From IMG/VR virus record IMGVR_UViG_3300031552_000001, positions 62,001-126,000 of that record: a stretch of DNA of 64,000 bases; one strand, given 5' to 3'. The stretch is from a virus. Shown here one piece after another: positions 25,401-31,843 of this stretch. A program made the position numbers and the translations under genes. Under the pieces are notes generated by a model, which was not told where the DNA came from, did not search any database, and was given only the letters and a program-made list of their open reading frames with translations. Numbering within the stretch: position 1 is the first letter of the stretch; each line of letters begins with the position of its first letter.

Positions 25401-27421
25401 GATTTTCTCAACTGATCCCTTGTTAACCACCCTCTGTTACTAAGAATCTCTGTACGGGCATCAAAACAGGTAAGTTTTTTAGCGGCCGTCTCAGACACCA
25501 CCACCCCGTCTTCGAAGTTCAACCCCTTCCACGGCATATAAGCCACTCTAAGATTCGTGCCCAGCGCCAGGGTGCCGTTCTTAGTAAAATTGATGTCAGC
25601 AACCACCTGCCCAGATGATACGTTGTCACCTACTTTAACCAAGGGGGTGCTGCTAAGAACACTTTTGTCGTCATTTAGAGGATAGTCATCGTACAGTTGA
25701 ACTTCTTTTTTCGACCCGTCTTTTGCCTTAACGATTATTGCATCTTTTTTAATCGACTCTACAACTCCATTAATGGGCGAGACGTGGCTTACAAAAGCAC
25801 CTAAACCCTGCTCAAAAGTGCGAGAGGGGCTATCACTTCTTGTCTGCACAAGAGGCTCCTCTCTGTCCTTTAGAGACACCGCCTGCTCTAATTGCCGAGA
25901 GGCGACCATAGTTCTATTGCCTTGGTTGTTTTGCAAAAACGGAATGATGTTTGCGGACAAGTCGAACATGCCTTTACTTGAAGCCAGTACGTAGTCTACG
26001 TCCTTTGGCTTCAGTACAGTCACCGTACCCTCCGAATCGGACACCTTCACAGAGTCCTTAACCGGCACGGGCTTACCCGCCTTCCATTCATATTGATCGG
26101 GGAATGCTAAATTAGACTTGAGAGCCTGATAGGGGTTTATGAACTCCCTTTTTCCAGTCTTCACGTTGAACACCGGAATTTTTAAGTCCTGGCCGTCCTT
26201 CACCACATGGGAAGCAAGCTGAAGTGTGACGCCGATGCGATCCGATTCTGGCGTATGGATTGGGTCCAAGAACCCTAAATGACTGGGGTTAATGGACTGA
26301 GCTTCTAGAGAAACCTCGTGGGTGGATTTGATCCCTCCCTCACCTGGAGCAAAAAGAGTAGTTCTACGATTACCTGAAATAAAACTTATAGGGTTGGTTT
26401 GAGTCGGTCTTTCAGACAGCACGGAACTTACAAAGAACTTGCGCAGGGGCTTACCAAAAACGTCGGGGTTGATAATGTCCCTAACTCGATCGTGCTTGTC
26501 TAACGTATTCCCTATCTTTCTTTTTACCCCTTTTTCTACCTGCCATTTCTCTAAACGCTCATTTATAAGGTCTTCCGCTGAGTAAAGATCCTTGAAGGAC
26601 AAGGAGTCTCTATCATCAGGCTCAACTTTTTGTTGAGACACCTGTAAGATTTTTTTGGAGCCCGCCAATAAAGACGCACCGTTGACTTTATCGTAGGGCT
26701 TCCCCAGTGTTAATTGGGTTGAGTCCGGGCGAAGCACCGTCTTATCAAACTCGCCTATAACTAACTTCTTAGCTTCTTCTACCGTTTCTGGATTAGAGCC
26801 TCTAACCGCTCTATAGAACTTTCTGAGAGCGTTCTCAGCATTTGTGCTCTTGTTAGCGCTCAGAATATCCTTTCCCCATGTTCTTTCTATGGAGTCGTCA
26901 TCTACCCCCATCGTCTTCAGAATAGGGTAAAGAGGTATTTGGGCCTCTCCATAGCGAAGGGTCATTTTTTGAGTTTTCGGACTGAAATCCATATCAAACG
27001 CCTTGCCCTTGGCTAGATTCCACTGAGAGGTGAGTTCTCCATTTCTTCGAATTCTGGTATAAACCCCCGACTTCATTCGAAATAGGTTATTTACCTGCCA
27101 CTCACTGCCATTGACGATATAGCTATAACGGCGAGTTATTTTTGGTAATTGAGCGACATTGACCACCTGTTTATCAACCACCTTACCTGTACTTTTATCC
27201 TTAAGCTCGAGTTCCGCGCGTATCGGAACAGTCCAGCTTCTGCCTTTTATTCTTGCGTCCTTTTGCTCTCGTATGTCGTCTATGTCCTTGTCGTCATCTA
27301 CCCACACCTTCTTTGCTACAAGAGTGTGCTGTTTTCCCTCGATAGGGAAATAATTCTGGATAGTACGAGCCGTTCTTTTTTTGAGACTCTCGAAAGCCTC
27401 TTCAGGAGAATAGTGCGCCAT
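19451..27421 (-). CDS. DNA-directed RNA polymerase, beta and beta' fused in one chain, with two inteins
   Basis: The 2,656-residue precursor becomes 2,067 residues after splicing. The beta part shows HLGFLDPIHTPESDRIGVTL, MPWKGLNFEDGVVVSE, VGDKIVGRHGNKGVVTRV and GVPTRINLGQVLETAA. The beta' part follows on the same chain with LPVLPPVFRPIIVMDNG, GRRQDLSMRGVI, the catalytic NADFDGDKM (three Mg-binding Asp), KCAHGKGLCSKCYG (C-terminal zinc site), AAQALGEPATQLAMN, and trigger-loop SFHTGG. The beta' N-terminal zinc ribbon appears deleted. Total size is about 680 residues below E. coli beta plus beta'. No alpha, omega or sigma gene is seen. The gene heads a leftward operon ending in the spike, so it may be a virion or late polymerase. 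Confidence 0.95.
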   Translation of the reverse strand: MAHYSPEEAFESLKKRTARTIQNYFPIEGKQHTLVAKKVWVDDDKDIDDIREQKDARIKGRSWTVPIRAELELKDKSTGKVVDKQVVNVAQLPKITRRYSYIVNGSEWQVNNLFRMKSGVYTRIRRNGELTSQWNLAKGKAFDMDFSPKTQKMTLRYGEAQIPLYPILKTMGVDDDSIERTWGKDILSANKSTNAENALRKFYRAVRGSNPETVEEAKKLVIGEFDKTVLRPDSTQLTLGKPYDKVNGASLLAGSKKILQVSQQKVEPDDRDSLSFKDLYSAEDLINERLEKWQVEKGVKRKIGNTLDKHDRVRDIINPDVFGKPLRKFFVSSVLSERPTQTNPISFISGNRRTTLFAPGEGGIKSTHEVSLEAQSINPSHLGFLDPIHTPESDRIGVTLQLASHVVKDGQDLKIPVFNVKTGKREFINPYQALKSNLAFPDQYEWKAGKPVPVKDSVKVSDSEGTVTVLKPKDVDYVLASSKGMFDLSANIIPFLQNNQGNRTMVASRQLEQAVSLKDREEPLVQTRSDSPSRTFEQGLGAFVSHVSPINGVVESIKKDAIIVKAKDGSKKEVQLYDDYPLNDDKSVLSSTPLVKVGDNVSSGQVVADINFTKNGTLALGTNLRVAYMPWKGLNFEDGVVVSETAAKKLTCFDARTEILSNRGWLTRDQLRKSDLVASLQDGKLSYQSIIEFHDGLSDTMAMASSRQFDICVTPTHKLYVSPSKKKVFEKVEASLLLNKRVRLLRTAENAGPDQDVFRLPSIRKCNPHGPEYNSREISPLSINMDDWCLLFGLYIAEGHCDYKGGGNEKSPKVSIRQFKPRVKKVLKELSSRLGFGTLASCDRWLWSSKQAASYLSQFGKAVDKYLPEWVWSLSQRQSRILLEGLLLGDGGLSMQKKGSYFTSSVRLRDDVQRLALHCGYSANWSIHCKAGYSSTKSTGEVVTATVDSYRVSILGEEHSPHLNASDFSKLKLTKLKEPIKVWCVSVPSGVVYVRRNGKPRWCGNSEHLFREKVTAEKSIQLDKKKFMSYMAGKVTKEQSDKLDEDAIIREGQTVNKDDILFGVLKEENVTPDEQKLGLFSKGLIRPWKPREIRWTKDVPGTVTRVAKHGKNTTVYVRAEVPADVGDKIVGRHGNKGVVTRVIPDSEMPKTKEGKPVEVLLNQTGVPTRINLGQVLETAAAKLAEKKGKPYVVNNFDPKITDYTRHLRDELKKNGVSDTEDLYDPETGRKFPDVLTGPQYILKLHHTADKGLSVRSRDAYDSNLLPSGGGPKGGQTMDAMGLYALLAHNARENIREMQTLKSDFNDEFWTQLQAGDSVPTPKVPFVFKKFEGYLKGMGLDISKEGNNLILQPLTDKKVLEMSNGALADAGRALWAKDAREEVGGIFDPKVTGGVRGTKWSHVPLPERMPNPVFEGPISSLLGLNQNSFNRIVTGGERLNGMTGPQAIVAAVKALDLKKMKKDIEDRLPTLRASKLNDANKKLKYLRALDRAGLSPSEAYTMKHLPVLPPVFRPIIVMDNGVIRYDDVNRLYNHIGHVNSKLKGFDSALPPEEKVELQSALYDGLKAVMLTGGVHQGKHRNAIMQTISGSGEKGGQPKEGFFQDKIIGRRQDLSMRGVITPEPSLSLDEVGLPRKAAAELYKPFVIRRLVQLGHKPLDAQDMVKKNHPAAADALQVVVDERPIIIKRDPVLHKFGVQAFRPRLIEGKAVQVHPLVTSGFNADFDGDKMSAFVPVSQKAVKEAIKMLPSFNLFSPTTGYLMSKPTQESMMGLYKLTEVEDRDPVRFSSVADAARAVKEGRIRLTDPIKLNELDGDPFGALFKKAAGPVKTTVGRVMLYHSLPTDLRDSRILNDTSFMLDKKTLNSLLTEVAKKSPKDFGVVADRLKDIGNEYATGMSIGLDDFLSDREYRDEVLKDAAGKEAKIRSKTYGPIRRKEEIVKLYASAADKIHGVAKKRADRSKNRMYDWVKSGARGSWSQFKQMTVAPMLVADSRGEPVPIPIPKSYSEGLDIGSYFASMHGARMGTIGRVQGTQAPGKMSKHLVNTAMNQLIVDDDCGTTKGVVLPVDNNDVLDRFTVKDIDLGVKAGIDKGKVPAGTLVTPDLLSRLRNNKITKLEVRSPLKCAHGKGLCSKCYGLNEEGKLHSPGSNVGVIAAQALGEPATQLAMNCLAEDSEVRIKTTDGAVSILTLKSLWDQVYSDVSVDRGMETKVTERLKVWDGYEYTAVYTIQRHEPCDTMYEMRTESGSYLIAQGNHATLARTGSGKCGFCGCAEPVRDVRGYRNSTKYDLVLVSCAGCLRTTLISKEAYKEQQEAAFHTRAINGRYVGITREWSSSKSPGVFEKVTSLFKKAWSFLCRYAGPELYPDLYYSKVVSVREVKYSGWTYDLSTASRAFSANKIRTHNSFHTGGIVGAKGTSATSLFNRLEQLLNVPKKLPGAATLADTEGSVSKIEKDPAGGWRVMVSPNKASSLESAVPHYVPATRSISVKKGQEVKAGDALSDGPKNPRDMLARTNINTVQQYLTDEIWNAYKDEGPVRRRNVETFVRAMTNLSEVVDPGDHDTLLRGDHAATSEIAAFNRNLKPGQKQVTYKPVLQGVNMLPLELQTDWIARLQSRSLKSTILDAAAKGWKSVLHGTHPIPGMAVGKEFGQPPSDTPWAY
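20222..20926 (-). other. Intein in beta' trigger loop, no LAGLIDADG, zinc-ribbon insert
   Basis: A 235-residue insertion beginning CLAEDSEVRIKTTDG and ending KIRTHN before extein Ser. Block B is LIAQGNHATLAR; block F is SGWTYDLSTASRAFSANKIR. No LAGLIDADG motif is visible. The middle instead holds KCGFCGC and SCAGC, a probable four-Cys zinc ribbon of unknown role, perhaps a relic of an HNH-type nuclease. Exteins rejoin as TQLAMN/SFHTGG, so the insertion lies next to the catalytic trigger-loop His. Confidence 0.88.
24407..25468 (-). other. Intein in RNA polymerase beta region, with LAGLIDADG endonuclease
   Basis: A 354-residue insertion beginning CFDARTEILSNRGWL and ending NGKPRWCGN before extein Ser. 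Block B is CVTPTHKLYVSP. Endonuclease motifs are WCLLFGLYIAEGHC and ILLEGLLLGDGGL. The penultimate residue is Gly, not the usual His, a variant seen in other inteins ending ..RNGKP..GN. The site follows FEDGVVVSETAAKKLT, next to the active-site FED motif of beta. Confidence 0.92.
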
Positions 27422-27586
27422 TTGTGCTCCCGCGCTGTCTTTAGCGATGCCTAACCGCCTGAGCGCTTCAGCATCCTACACCAGTAAAAGAGGTTCCAGC
27501 AACAACCCTTGGTGAGAATAAGCGAGCTACTTCGACATAAGAAGAGTGAAGAGGCAATAGTGCCCTTACGTACGGAGACTGAAAAA
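27422..27586. promoter_or_regulatory. Divergent upstream region of the RNA polymerase gene
   Basis: 165 bases lie between the RNA polymerase ATG (minus) and the plus-strand ATG at 27587. GGGAG sits before the polymerase start. GAATAAG (about 27515-27521) on the plus side resembles the ATAAG elements seen at other divergent junctions. No convincing -35/-10 pair is found on either strand. A promoter for each direction is expected from gene orientation. Confidence 0.4.
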
Positions 27587-27751
27587 ATGGAAGAAAAATC
27601 GTCGTGCGAGATGTTTAAACAAGATTTGGATTCGATGGTGGGGGGTACGTTTCCAACAGACACTACGTCTGACTCTACAGAAGACAGTAACCAAAACCCC
27701 GAAACTGAACCCACAAACGAGAGCAGTAACGAAAAGACAGTAAATGATTAA
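27587..27751 (+). CDS. Small acidic low-complexity protein
   Basis: A 54-residue protein from the ATG at 27587, with CGGAG nine bases upstream; a longer form from TTG at 27509 lacks an SD. The sequence is rich in Glu, Thr, Ser and Asn (TTSDSTEDSNQNPETEPTNE) and probably disordered. It overlaps the next small ORF by eight bases. Function is unknown. Confidence 0.5.
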   Translation: MEEKSSCEMFKQDLDSMVGGTFPTDTTSDSTEDSNQNPETEPTNESSNEKTVND

Positions 27752-27848
27752 GCTGTTTCTGCTTGGCTTACTCGCAGGCTTAATGTGGAGAATTTCCTAT
27801 GAACTCAAAAAAGCCCTTCATTCGTCCATCGATCAAGACGGAGAATAG
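27744..27848 (+). CDS. Possible 34-residue single-pass membrane peptide
   Basis: A short ORF, starting inside the stop region of the previous gene (ATGATTAA overlap). It begins MIKLFLLGLLAGLMWRISYE, one strong transmembrane segment followed by a charged tail. It overlaps the start of the next gene in another frame. The SD is weak, so expression would depend on coupling. Small membrane peptides are common in phages, but no specific role can be assigned. Confidence 0.35.
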   Translation: MIKLFLLGLLAGLMWRISYELKKALHSSIDQDGE

Positions 27849-28365
27849 CTCATCAGAAATACCACGAAGGGCCGCACCAAAAACTACAAAATCGATAAAT
27901 CTCGGCCCGTGCCTCCTATGTGGGGGCCTAGTTACAGGGCCAACTGCTATTCGACTAAAGCACGGCTGCGTATCAAATCGAAGAGGGATAGAATTCCTGC
28001 CACTACCATTTGACGACCAAACAATGGTTAAGTGGCTCTGTATCGGGTGCGCTCTGGATAACAACGTTGTCTCTGACGATGTTAGCGGGTTCTCTACCCT
28101 GTTAAACGGCCTAAAAAGCGACGGCCAGTGTTGCCTGTGTGGGCAAGTTATCGAACCCTACCCCCTAAAGGAGTGGTCTAGCGCAATACTGATAGAATTC
28201 GGAATGGCGGTTCAAAGTAATAAAGGGCCCTTTCATATTTTCCACCCCAGCAAGTCGGGCCATCTTCACTACTTCTGCCTGGATGACTTAAACCTGGAAC
28301 TGTGGAGGATAATAGAGAGAACAGACGAGCCTGATTACCAAAGGTATCTGCCGACATGCATATAG
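27799..28365 (+). CDS. Zinc-finger hypothetical protein
   Basis: A 188-residue protein; GTGGAG is eight bases before the ATG. It contains CLLCGG (residues about 38-43) and WLCIGC, a probable zinc site, and CCLCGQ near residue 110, paired with a later HYFC. The overall pattern suggests two treble-clef or ribbon domains. It begins a run of small plus-strand genes ending at a terminator. The family is not recognised; nucleic-acid or protein binding is a guess. Confidence 0.6.
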   Translation: MNSKKPFIRPSIKTENSSSEIPRRAAPKTTKSINLGPCLLCGGLVTGPTAIRLKHGCVSNRRGIEFLPLPFDDQTMVKWLCIGCALDNNVVSDDVSGFSTLLNGLKSDGQCCLCGQVIEPYPLKEWSSAILIEFGMAVQSNKGPFHIFHPSKSGHLHYFCLDDLNLELWRIIERTDEPDYQRYLPTCI

Positions 28366-28610
28366 GAAAATCCAAAGTGGTGCTGTGTGACCATTGCGGA
28401 AAGGCACTTACAGAGGAGGAAGCTGATAGTAGCACTCGCAACGGAAAGGTGCGCCACTTCTGCCGCGGTAATTGTATGAATGAATACTACCTCGAACAGC
28501 TAGGCAGTGAAGCTGAAAGACGCACCTACGAAAAGTACAGACACGAATACAACCTCATCTACAAGATGGTGTGCCCCGCCTGCAAATGGCGCTTAAAGAG
28601 ACTGCTATGA
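28356..28610 (+). CDS. Small zinc-finger protein
   Basis: An 84-residue protein with LCDHCGKAL and HFCRGNCMNEYY, a likely four-ligand zinc finger related to MYM/FCS-type and treble-clef fingers, plus a C-terminal CPACKWRLKRLL that may complete another site. The ATG overlaps the upstream stop by ten bases. SD AAAGG is eleven bases upstream. It may be a host-takeover or regulatory protein, but nothing specific supports that. Confidence 0.6.
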   Translation: MHIGKSKVVLCDHCGKALTEEEADSSTRNGKVRHFCRGNCMNEYYLEQLGSEAERRTYEKYRHEYNLIYKMVCPACKWRLKRLL

Positions 28611-28655
28611 TCCACCAAACGAGACTTCTATTTACAGCAAAGGAAGGATATTGCC

Positions 28656-28922
28656 ATGGTAGAGAAGATCTTAAATGCCCTCTTGGCCACAAGAAGAAGG
28701 GAACCTCAAACATTTGCCAGAATAATGAATTTCCTCGGCAAAGGAAGAGCGCCAATCGAATTTGATGCACCCGACATAGCAAGGCTTCCGTGGAAGGAAA
28801 CGTCTACTGGAAAATTTATCGTCCTCGTGAAAAACAAAAAGGTCGTCATGGCCTTAGGATGCCCGGAAGGAAAAAAGCCTTACGTTACGACGGTAGAATG
28901 CACAAACATCGTACCTCAATAA
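28656..28922 (+). CDS. Small hypothetical protein
   Basis: An 88-residue protein with a strong SD (AAGGAAGGA). The N-terminal part is helical and basic (LLATRRREPQTFARIMNFLG); the C-terminal part looks like beta-strands (GKFIVLVKNKKVVMALGCPE). No family is recognised. It is the last gene of the plus-strand island, 11 bases before a strong terminator stem. Confidence 0.6.
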   Translation: MVEKILNALLATRRREPQTFARIMNFLGKGRAPIEFDAPDIARLPWKETSTGKFIVLVKNKKVVMALGCPEGKKPYVTTVECTNIVPQ

Positions 28923-28932
28923 CATCAAACAG

Positions 28933-28956
28933 GAAAAAGCCTCTCGGGGCTTTTTC
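28933..28956. terminator. Bidirectional rho-independent terminator
   Basis: A nine-base perfect stem, GAAAAAGCC (28933-28941) and GGCTTTTTC (28948-28956), with a six-base loop. The A and T runs give a T-tract on each strand, so it can end both the plus island and the converging minus operon that stops at 28963. Confidence 0.85.
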
Positions 28957-28962
28957 TTAGCC

Positions 28963-29826
28963 CTACAAGGAAACAGTGGGCGTAGGTTTAGGCCCTAATG
29001 GAGCTGTAGGGACTCCACCTTCAATCAGAGGCATTCTAACAGGAGCGGGTGCTGCTCTGCGGGGGAGAGTTAAAGGGGCCCTAGCGGGAGCGGATTTAAT
29101 CTGAGATAAGGCTCGGCCCTTAGAACCGCCTCCTATAAGCCGATAAAGCTGTTCCTTATTTAGCCCTTGTTCAGACCTTCCTATCGCTTTTTTCATATAG
29201 GGAGTAAATTTACGCAGTCCCGATTCGGTTAAGTTAAGTACGTTACCGGCCATACCCCCCATACCCTCAGCCTCCCCTTTATGCATAGGAAGAACATCAA
29301 TAGCTTTTTCGCCTCGGATATTGGCCTTCCTAATGTCCTCTAATTGATAGCCCTTCGAAGCTCCAGCTCTTTGGAGCTCTTCTTTGATTGTAGCTTCTGC
29401 TCTACGTCCAGGCTCTCCTCCCGGTACGTATTCATGAAAAGTAGCCCGACCGCCTCTGCCTGTTCTTGCGAAGCCGTAAGTCTTAGCCAGCCTCGGAGAA
29501 TCTACGACCTTAGACATTTGTAGCTTGCGCCCTACCATCATAGGAGAAGCTATAGCGGAAGTGGGGTCATAGAGCTTACGAACCGCTACCCCATGCTCCG
29601 GGTGAGCTACCAAATCGGCTATTCCTTCGCTACCGCCTCCGAGGTGCTTGATGTGAGACCCCATAGCTGAGGGTTTCAACACTCCAGGGGTCTTTGCTAG
29701 TCGGCTAGCCTGCTCAAGCGCCCCACTGGTTCCTTTAGAGAACAGGTTCTTAATAAGACGGAAACCGGCTCTGGCTGAGATCTTCTCAAGCTCGTCTTTA
29801 AAAGCAAGTAAAGAAGTAGAATTCAT
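28963..29826 (-). CDS. Tagged virion-type protein with weak protein-kinase-like features
   Basis: A 287-residue protein starting MNSTSLLAFKDELEKISARA, an N-terminal copy of the F-x-D-E-L-x-K motif. Residues about 60-190 show a kinase-like order: a Gly-rich loop (LGGGSEGIA), GVAVRKLYD (possible VAIK-type Lys), hinge-like FHEYVPG, LEDIRKANIRG and KAIDVLP in the places of the catalytic D..N and DFG. The match is weak and could be coincidental or a degenerate kinase. The C-terminus is Pro/Ala-rich. The ATG overlaps the portal stop (ATGA), so it is coupled to the portal gene. Confidence 0.6.
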   Translation of the reverse strand: MNSTSLLAFKDELEKISARAGFRLIKNLFSKGTSGALEQASRLAKTPGVLKPSAMGSHIKHLGGGSEGIADLVAHPEHGVAVRKLYDPTSAIASPMMVGRKLQMSKVVDSPRLAKTYGFARTGRGGRATFHEYVPGGEPGRRAEATIKEELQRAGASKGYQLEDIRKANIRGEKAIDVLPMHKGEAEGMGGMAGNVLNLTESGLRKFTPYMKKAIGRSEQGLNKEQLYRLIGGGSKGRALSQIKSAPARAPLTLPRRAAPAPVRMPLIEGGVPTAPLGPKPTPTVSL

Positions 29827-31835
29827 GCCGCTGCAGCCTCGGGCCCTCTCATGGGAGGTTTCTGCTCAGGCATAGGCTGAGCCGCAGAGTTCACATTAGC
29901 CCCTCTAGACTGCTGCATAAGCTGCAATATCAACGAATAGAGTTGAGGATTACTGCTTCTCATCTGCATAAGGTGCTGCTGCTTCTCCTGCTCGGGTAGC
30001 TGATTCAGCCAACTCACTACCTTATTCGCTATATCAAGAACCCCAAGTTGGGAAGGTTGATTAGACACCAATTGAGATTCACCAGAAGCAGTAGGGGATT
30101 CCTCCTGACTCATCTCCATAGGAGGCACCTGACCCGCTTGATTCATCATCCCGGTTTGAGCGTTTATGGCAGCACCTTGCGCTATAGGGCTAGACATGCC
30201 AGGCTGACCTGCGGCCGCCATACCCCCCTCTTGCATCGCTCTTTGGTCTTTTGGATCCATAGGGGCTACTTGTTGCTCCATCAAAATTTTCTGCGCTCTA
30301 GTTTGATACTTGATTTGAACCAGTTGGGCCTCACCTTGAATGCCTGCCTGAGCCAAAGCTTGAGACCTTTGATTTTCGAGCACTCTCTTTTGCTCTACGG
30401 ATATTAGCTCAGATTCTTTGACTGCATCCCAGTCCATGTCCTCAAGTAAAGACTTGTCAGACAACTTACCCGCTTGATTCATTTGCAAAAATAGGGCGCT
30501 ACGCTGCAAATCATCCGCCATTTTGAACCGTTTGTAATGTACAGGTACGGTCTCCCACCCCATATACGCGCCTATATTTGGCAGGATAAAATCAGTAACC
30601 AACTGTTTATGTTGTGTCCTTTGATCTAAAAAATGATTCTCCAAAATTCTCAGAGATACGTTTGAACCGCTATAGCTCATTCCACCGAAGACGAACTCTA
30701 TCGGGACTCCCATGCCTGCAATAATATGCTCTGCCCATACGCGATATTCTTGTGCCAACATTAAGGCTCTTCCATCGCCGCCTAAAGTCTGTTGGCCTAC
30801 TGGAATAGGAAGTAGTGGGATGTAGTTGTTATCTAACCTCCATCGAATAATCTCCTGCTCTATTTTGTCTCGCCATTGTGTAAGATTAACAGACGAATAT
30901 ACAGAAGCATCTGGAGAGGAGGTCTGTGGAAACAGCAAGCGTAATGGGACGATATGTTCTACTGCAATGGCTTCTTGGGCCTTACGCAATATTTGGAGGT
31001 AGAAAGCGTCTTTGAGAACAGGAAGAACCATGGGCATCCCCCACCCCTTGTCCTTTTGGGCAATGGTAGGGCGCTTCATGTGGTAAATGTTATCCCGACT
31101 AAACAATAACGCTTTATTCTGACGAAGGGCCTCAATAAACACTTGAGGAGTGCGCTCTATGATATGCCGCTTAGCCATTCGGACATCATTCGCAAGCATA
31201 GGAGGGATAACGTAGTAGTATCTGCTCTCTCCCGTAGCCTCATTGTGCTGAATTGTGACGTACTCCGGGTTCCACCTAATTAAATGAATATCCCTTACTG
31301 ATCGAACGTAATGATCTCTGACCTGAAACTCTTGGTGGTGGTCGCATCTTTGACAGTTACCTACAAACTTGTAATCTCTAAAAGTGTACTTCTGTTTTTC
31401 TACCCTAGACCGATGCCCGCAACTCTTGCAAATGAGAAGCTTATGGAAAGGGAATGAAATAGATATGAACGCGTTACCGTAAGCTTGATAGTCAAGCCCT
31501 GCTTCCACTTCAAACTTCTTGAAGTTTAAAACTGACCCAAAACAATACTCCCATTGCTTACGAAGCGGCTCGTTTTCTGTATCAAAGACTAAGTCAGTTA
31601 TGGGGTATTCTGCCATTTTAGAACAGACGGCGTTGATAAGCGGGTTAGTTAAAAAGTAATACCTGCACCAACGCAACATCGTTTTAAACGACGACGGCAA
31701 ATACGTATGAGCTATATCAAAAAAAGGAGAAGGGTATCTAATGGCCCCCAGGGCTTCACTAGTTAACGACCGTCCAGTATTCCTAGAGAATCGCATACCG
31801 CCAGAAGGACCGAATGTTAGAGCATCTATGCTCAT
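29823..31835 (-). CDS. Portal protein with inserted zinc ribbon
   Basis: A 670-residue protein that would form the dodecameric DNA channel at the head vertex. Portal-like features include FLTNPLINAVCSKMAEYPIT near the N-terminus, YQAYGNAFISISF, the DIHLIRWNPEYVTI strand, GWGMPMVLPVLKDAFYLQIL, and the long C-terminal helix region. Residues about 135-172 contain CKSCGHR and GNCQRCDHH, a four-Cys zinc ribbon inserted in the wing domain. The last 150 residues are Gln/Met/Pro-rich and probably disordered. AAGG precedes the ATG. Confidence 0.8.
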   Translation of the reverse strand: MSIDALTFGPSGGMRFSRNTGRSLTSEALGAIRYPSPFFDIAHTYLPSSFKTMLRWCRYYFLTNPLINAVCSKMAEYPITDLVFDTENEPLRKQWEYCFGSVLNFKKFEVEAGLDYQAYGNAFISISFPFHKLLICKSCGHRSRVEKQKYTFRDYKFVGNCQRCDHHQEFQVRDHYVRSVRDIHLIRWNPEYVTIQHNEATGESRYYYVIPPMLANDVRMAKRHIIERTPQVFIEALRQNKALLFSRDNIYHMKRPTIAQKDKGWGMPMVLPVLKDAFYLQILRKAQEAIAVEHIVPLRLLFPQTSSPDASVYSSVNLTQWRDKIEQEIIRWRLDNNYIPLLPIPVGQQTLGGDGRALMLAQEYRVWAEHIIAGMGVPIEFVFGGMSYSGSNVSLRILENHFLDQRTQHKQLVTDFILPNIGAYMGWETVPVHYKRFKMADDLQRSALFLQMNQAGKLSDKSLLEDMDWDAVKESELISVEQKRVLENQRSQALAQAGIQGEAQLVQIKYQTRAQKILMEQQVAPMDPKDQRAMQEGGMAAAGQPGMSSPIAQGAAINAQTGMMNQAGQVPPMEMSQEESPTASGESQLVSNQPSQLGVLDIANKVVSWLNQLPEQEKQQHLMQMRSSNPQLYSLILQLMQQSRGANVNSAAQPMPEQKPPMRGPEAAAA

Positions 31836-31843
31836 AGACCACC

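Noticed and set aside
19451-27421. Sigma factor or alpha subunit accompanying the RNA polymerase
   Set aside because: No gene in the window shows sigma region 2/4 or alpha motifs. They may lie elsewhere in the genome or be supplied by the host.
27509-27586. Upstream TTG extension of the small acidic protein
   Set aside because: No SD at suitable spacing, while the ATG at 27587 has one.
28607-28765. 52-residue ORF starting at an ATGA overlap with the upstream stop
   Set aside because: It conflicts with the 28656-28922 gene, which has a much stronger SD. Coupling alone is weak evidence.
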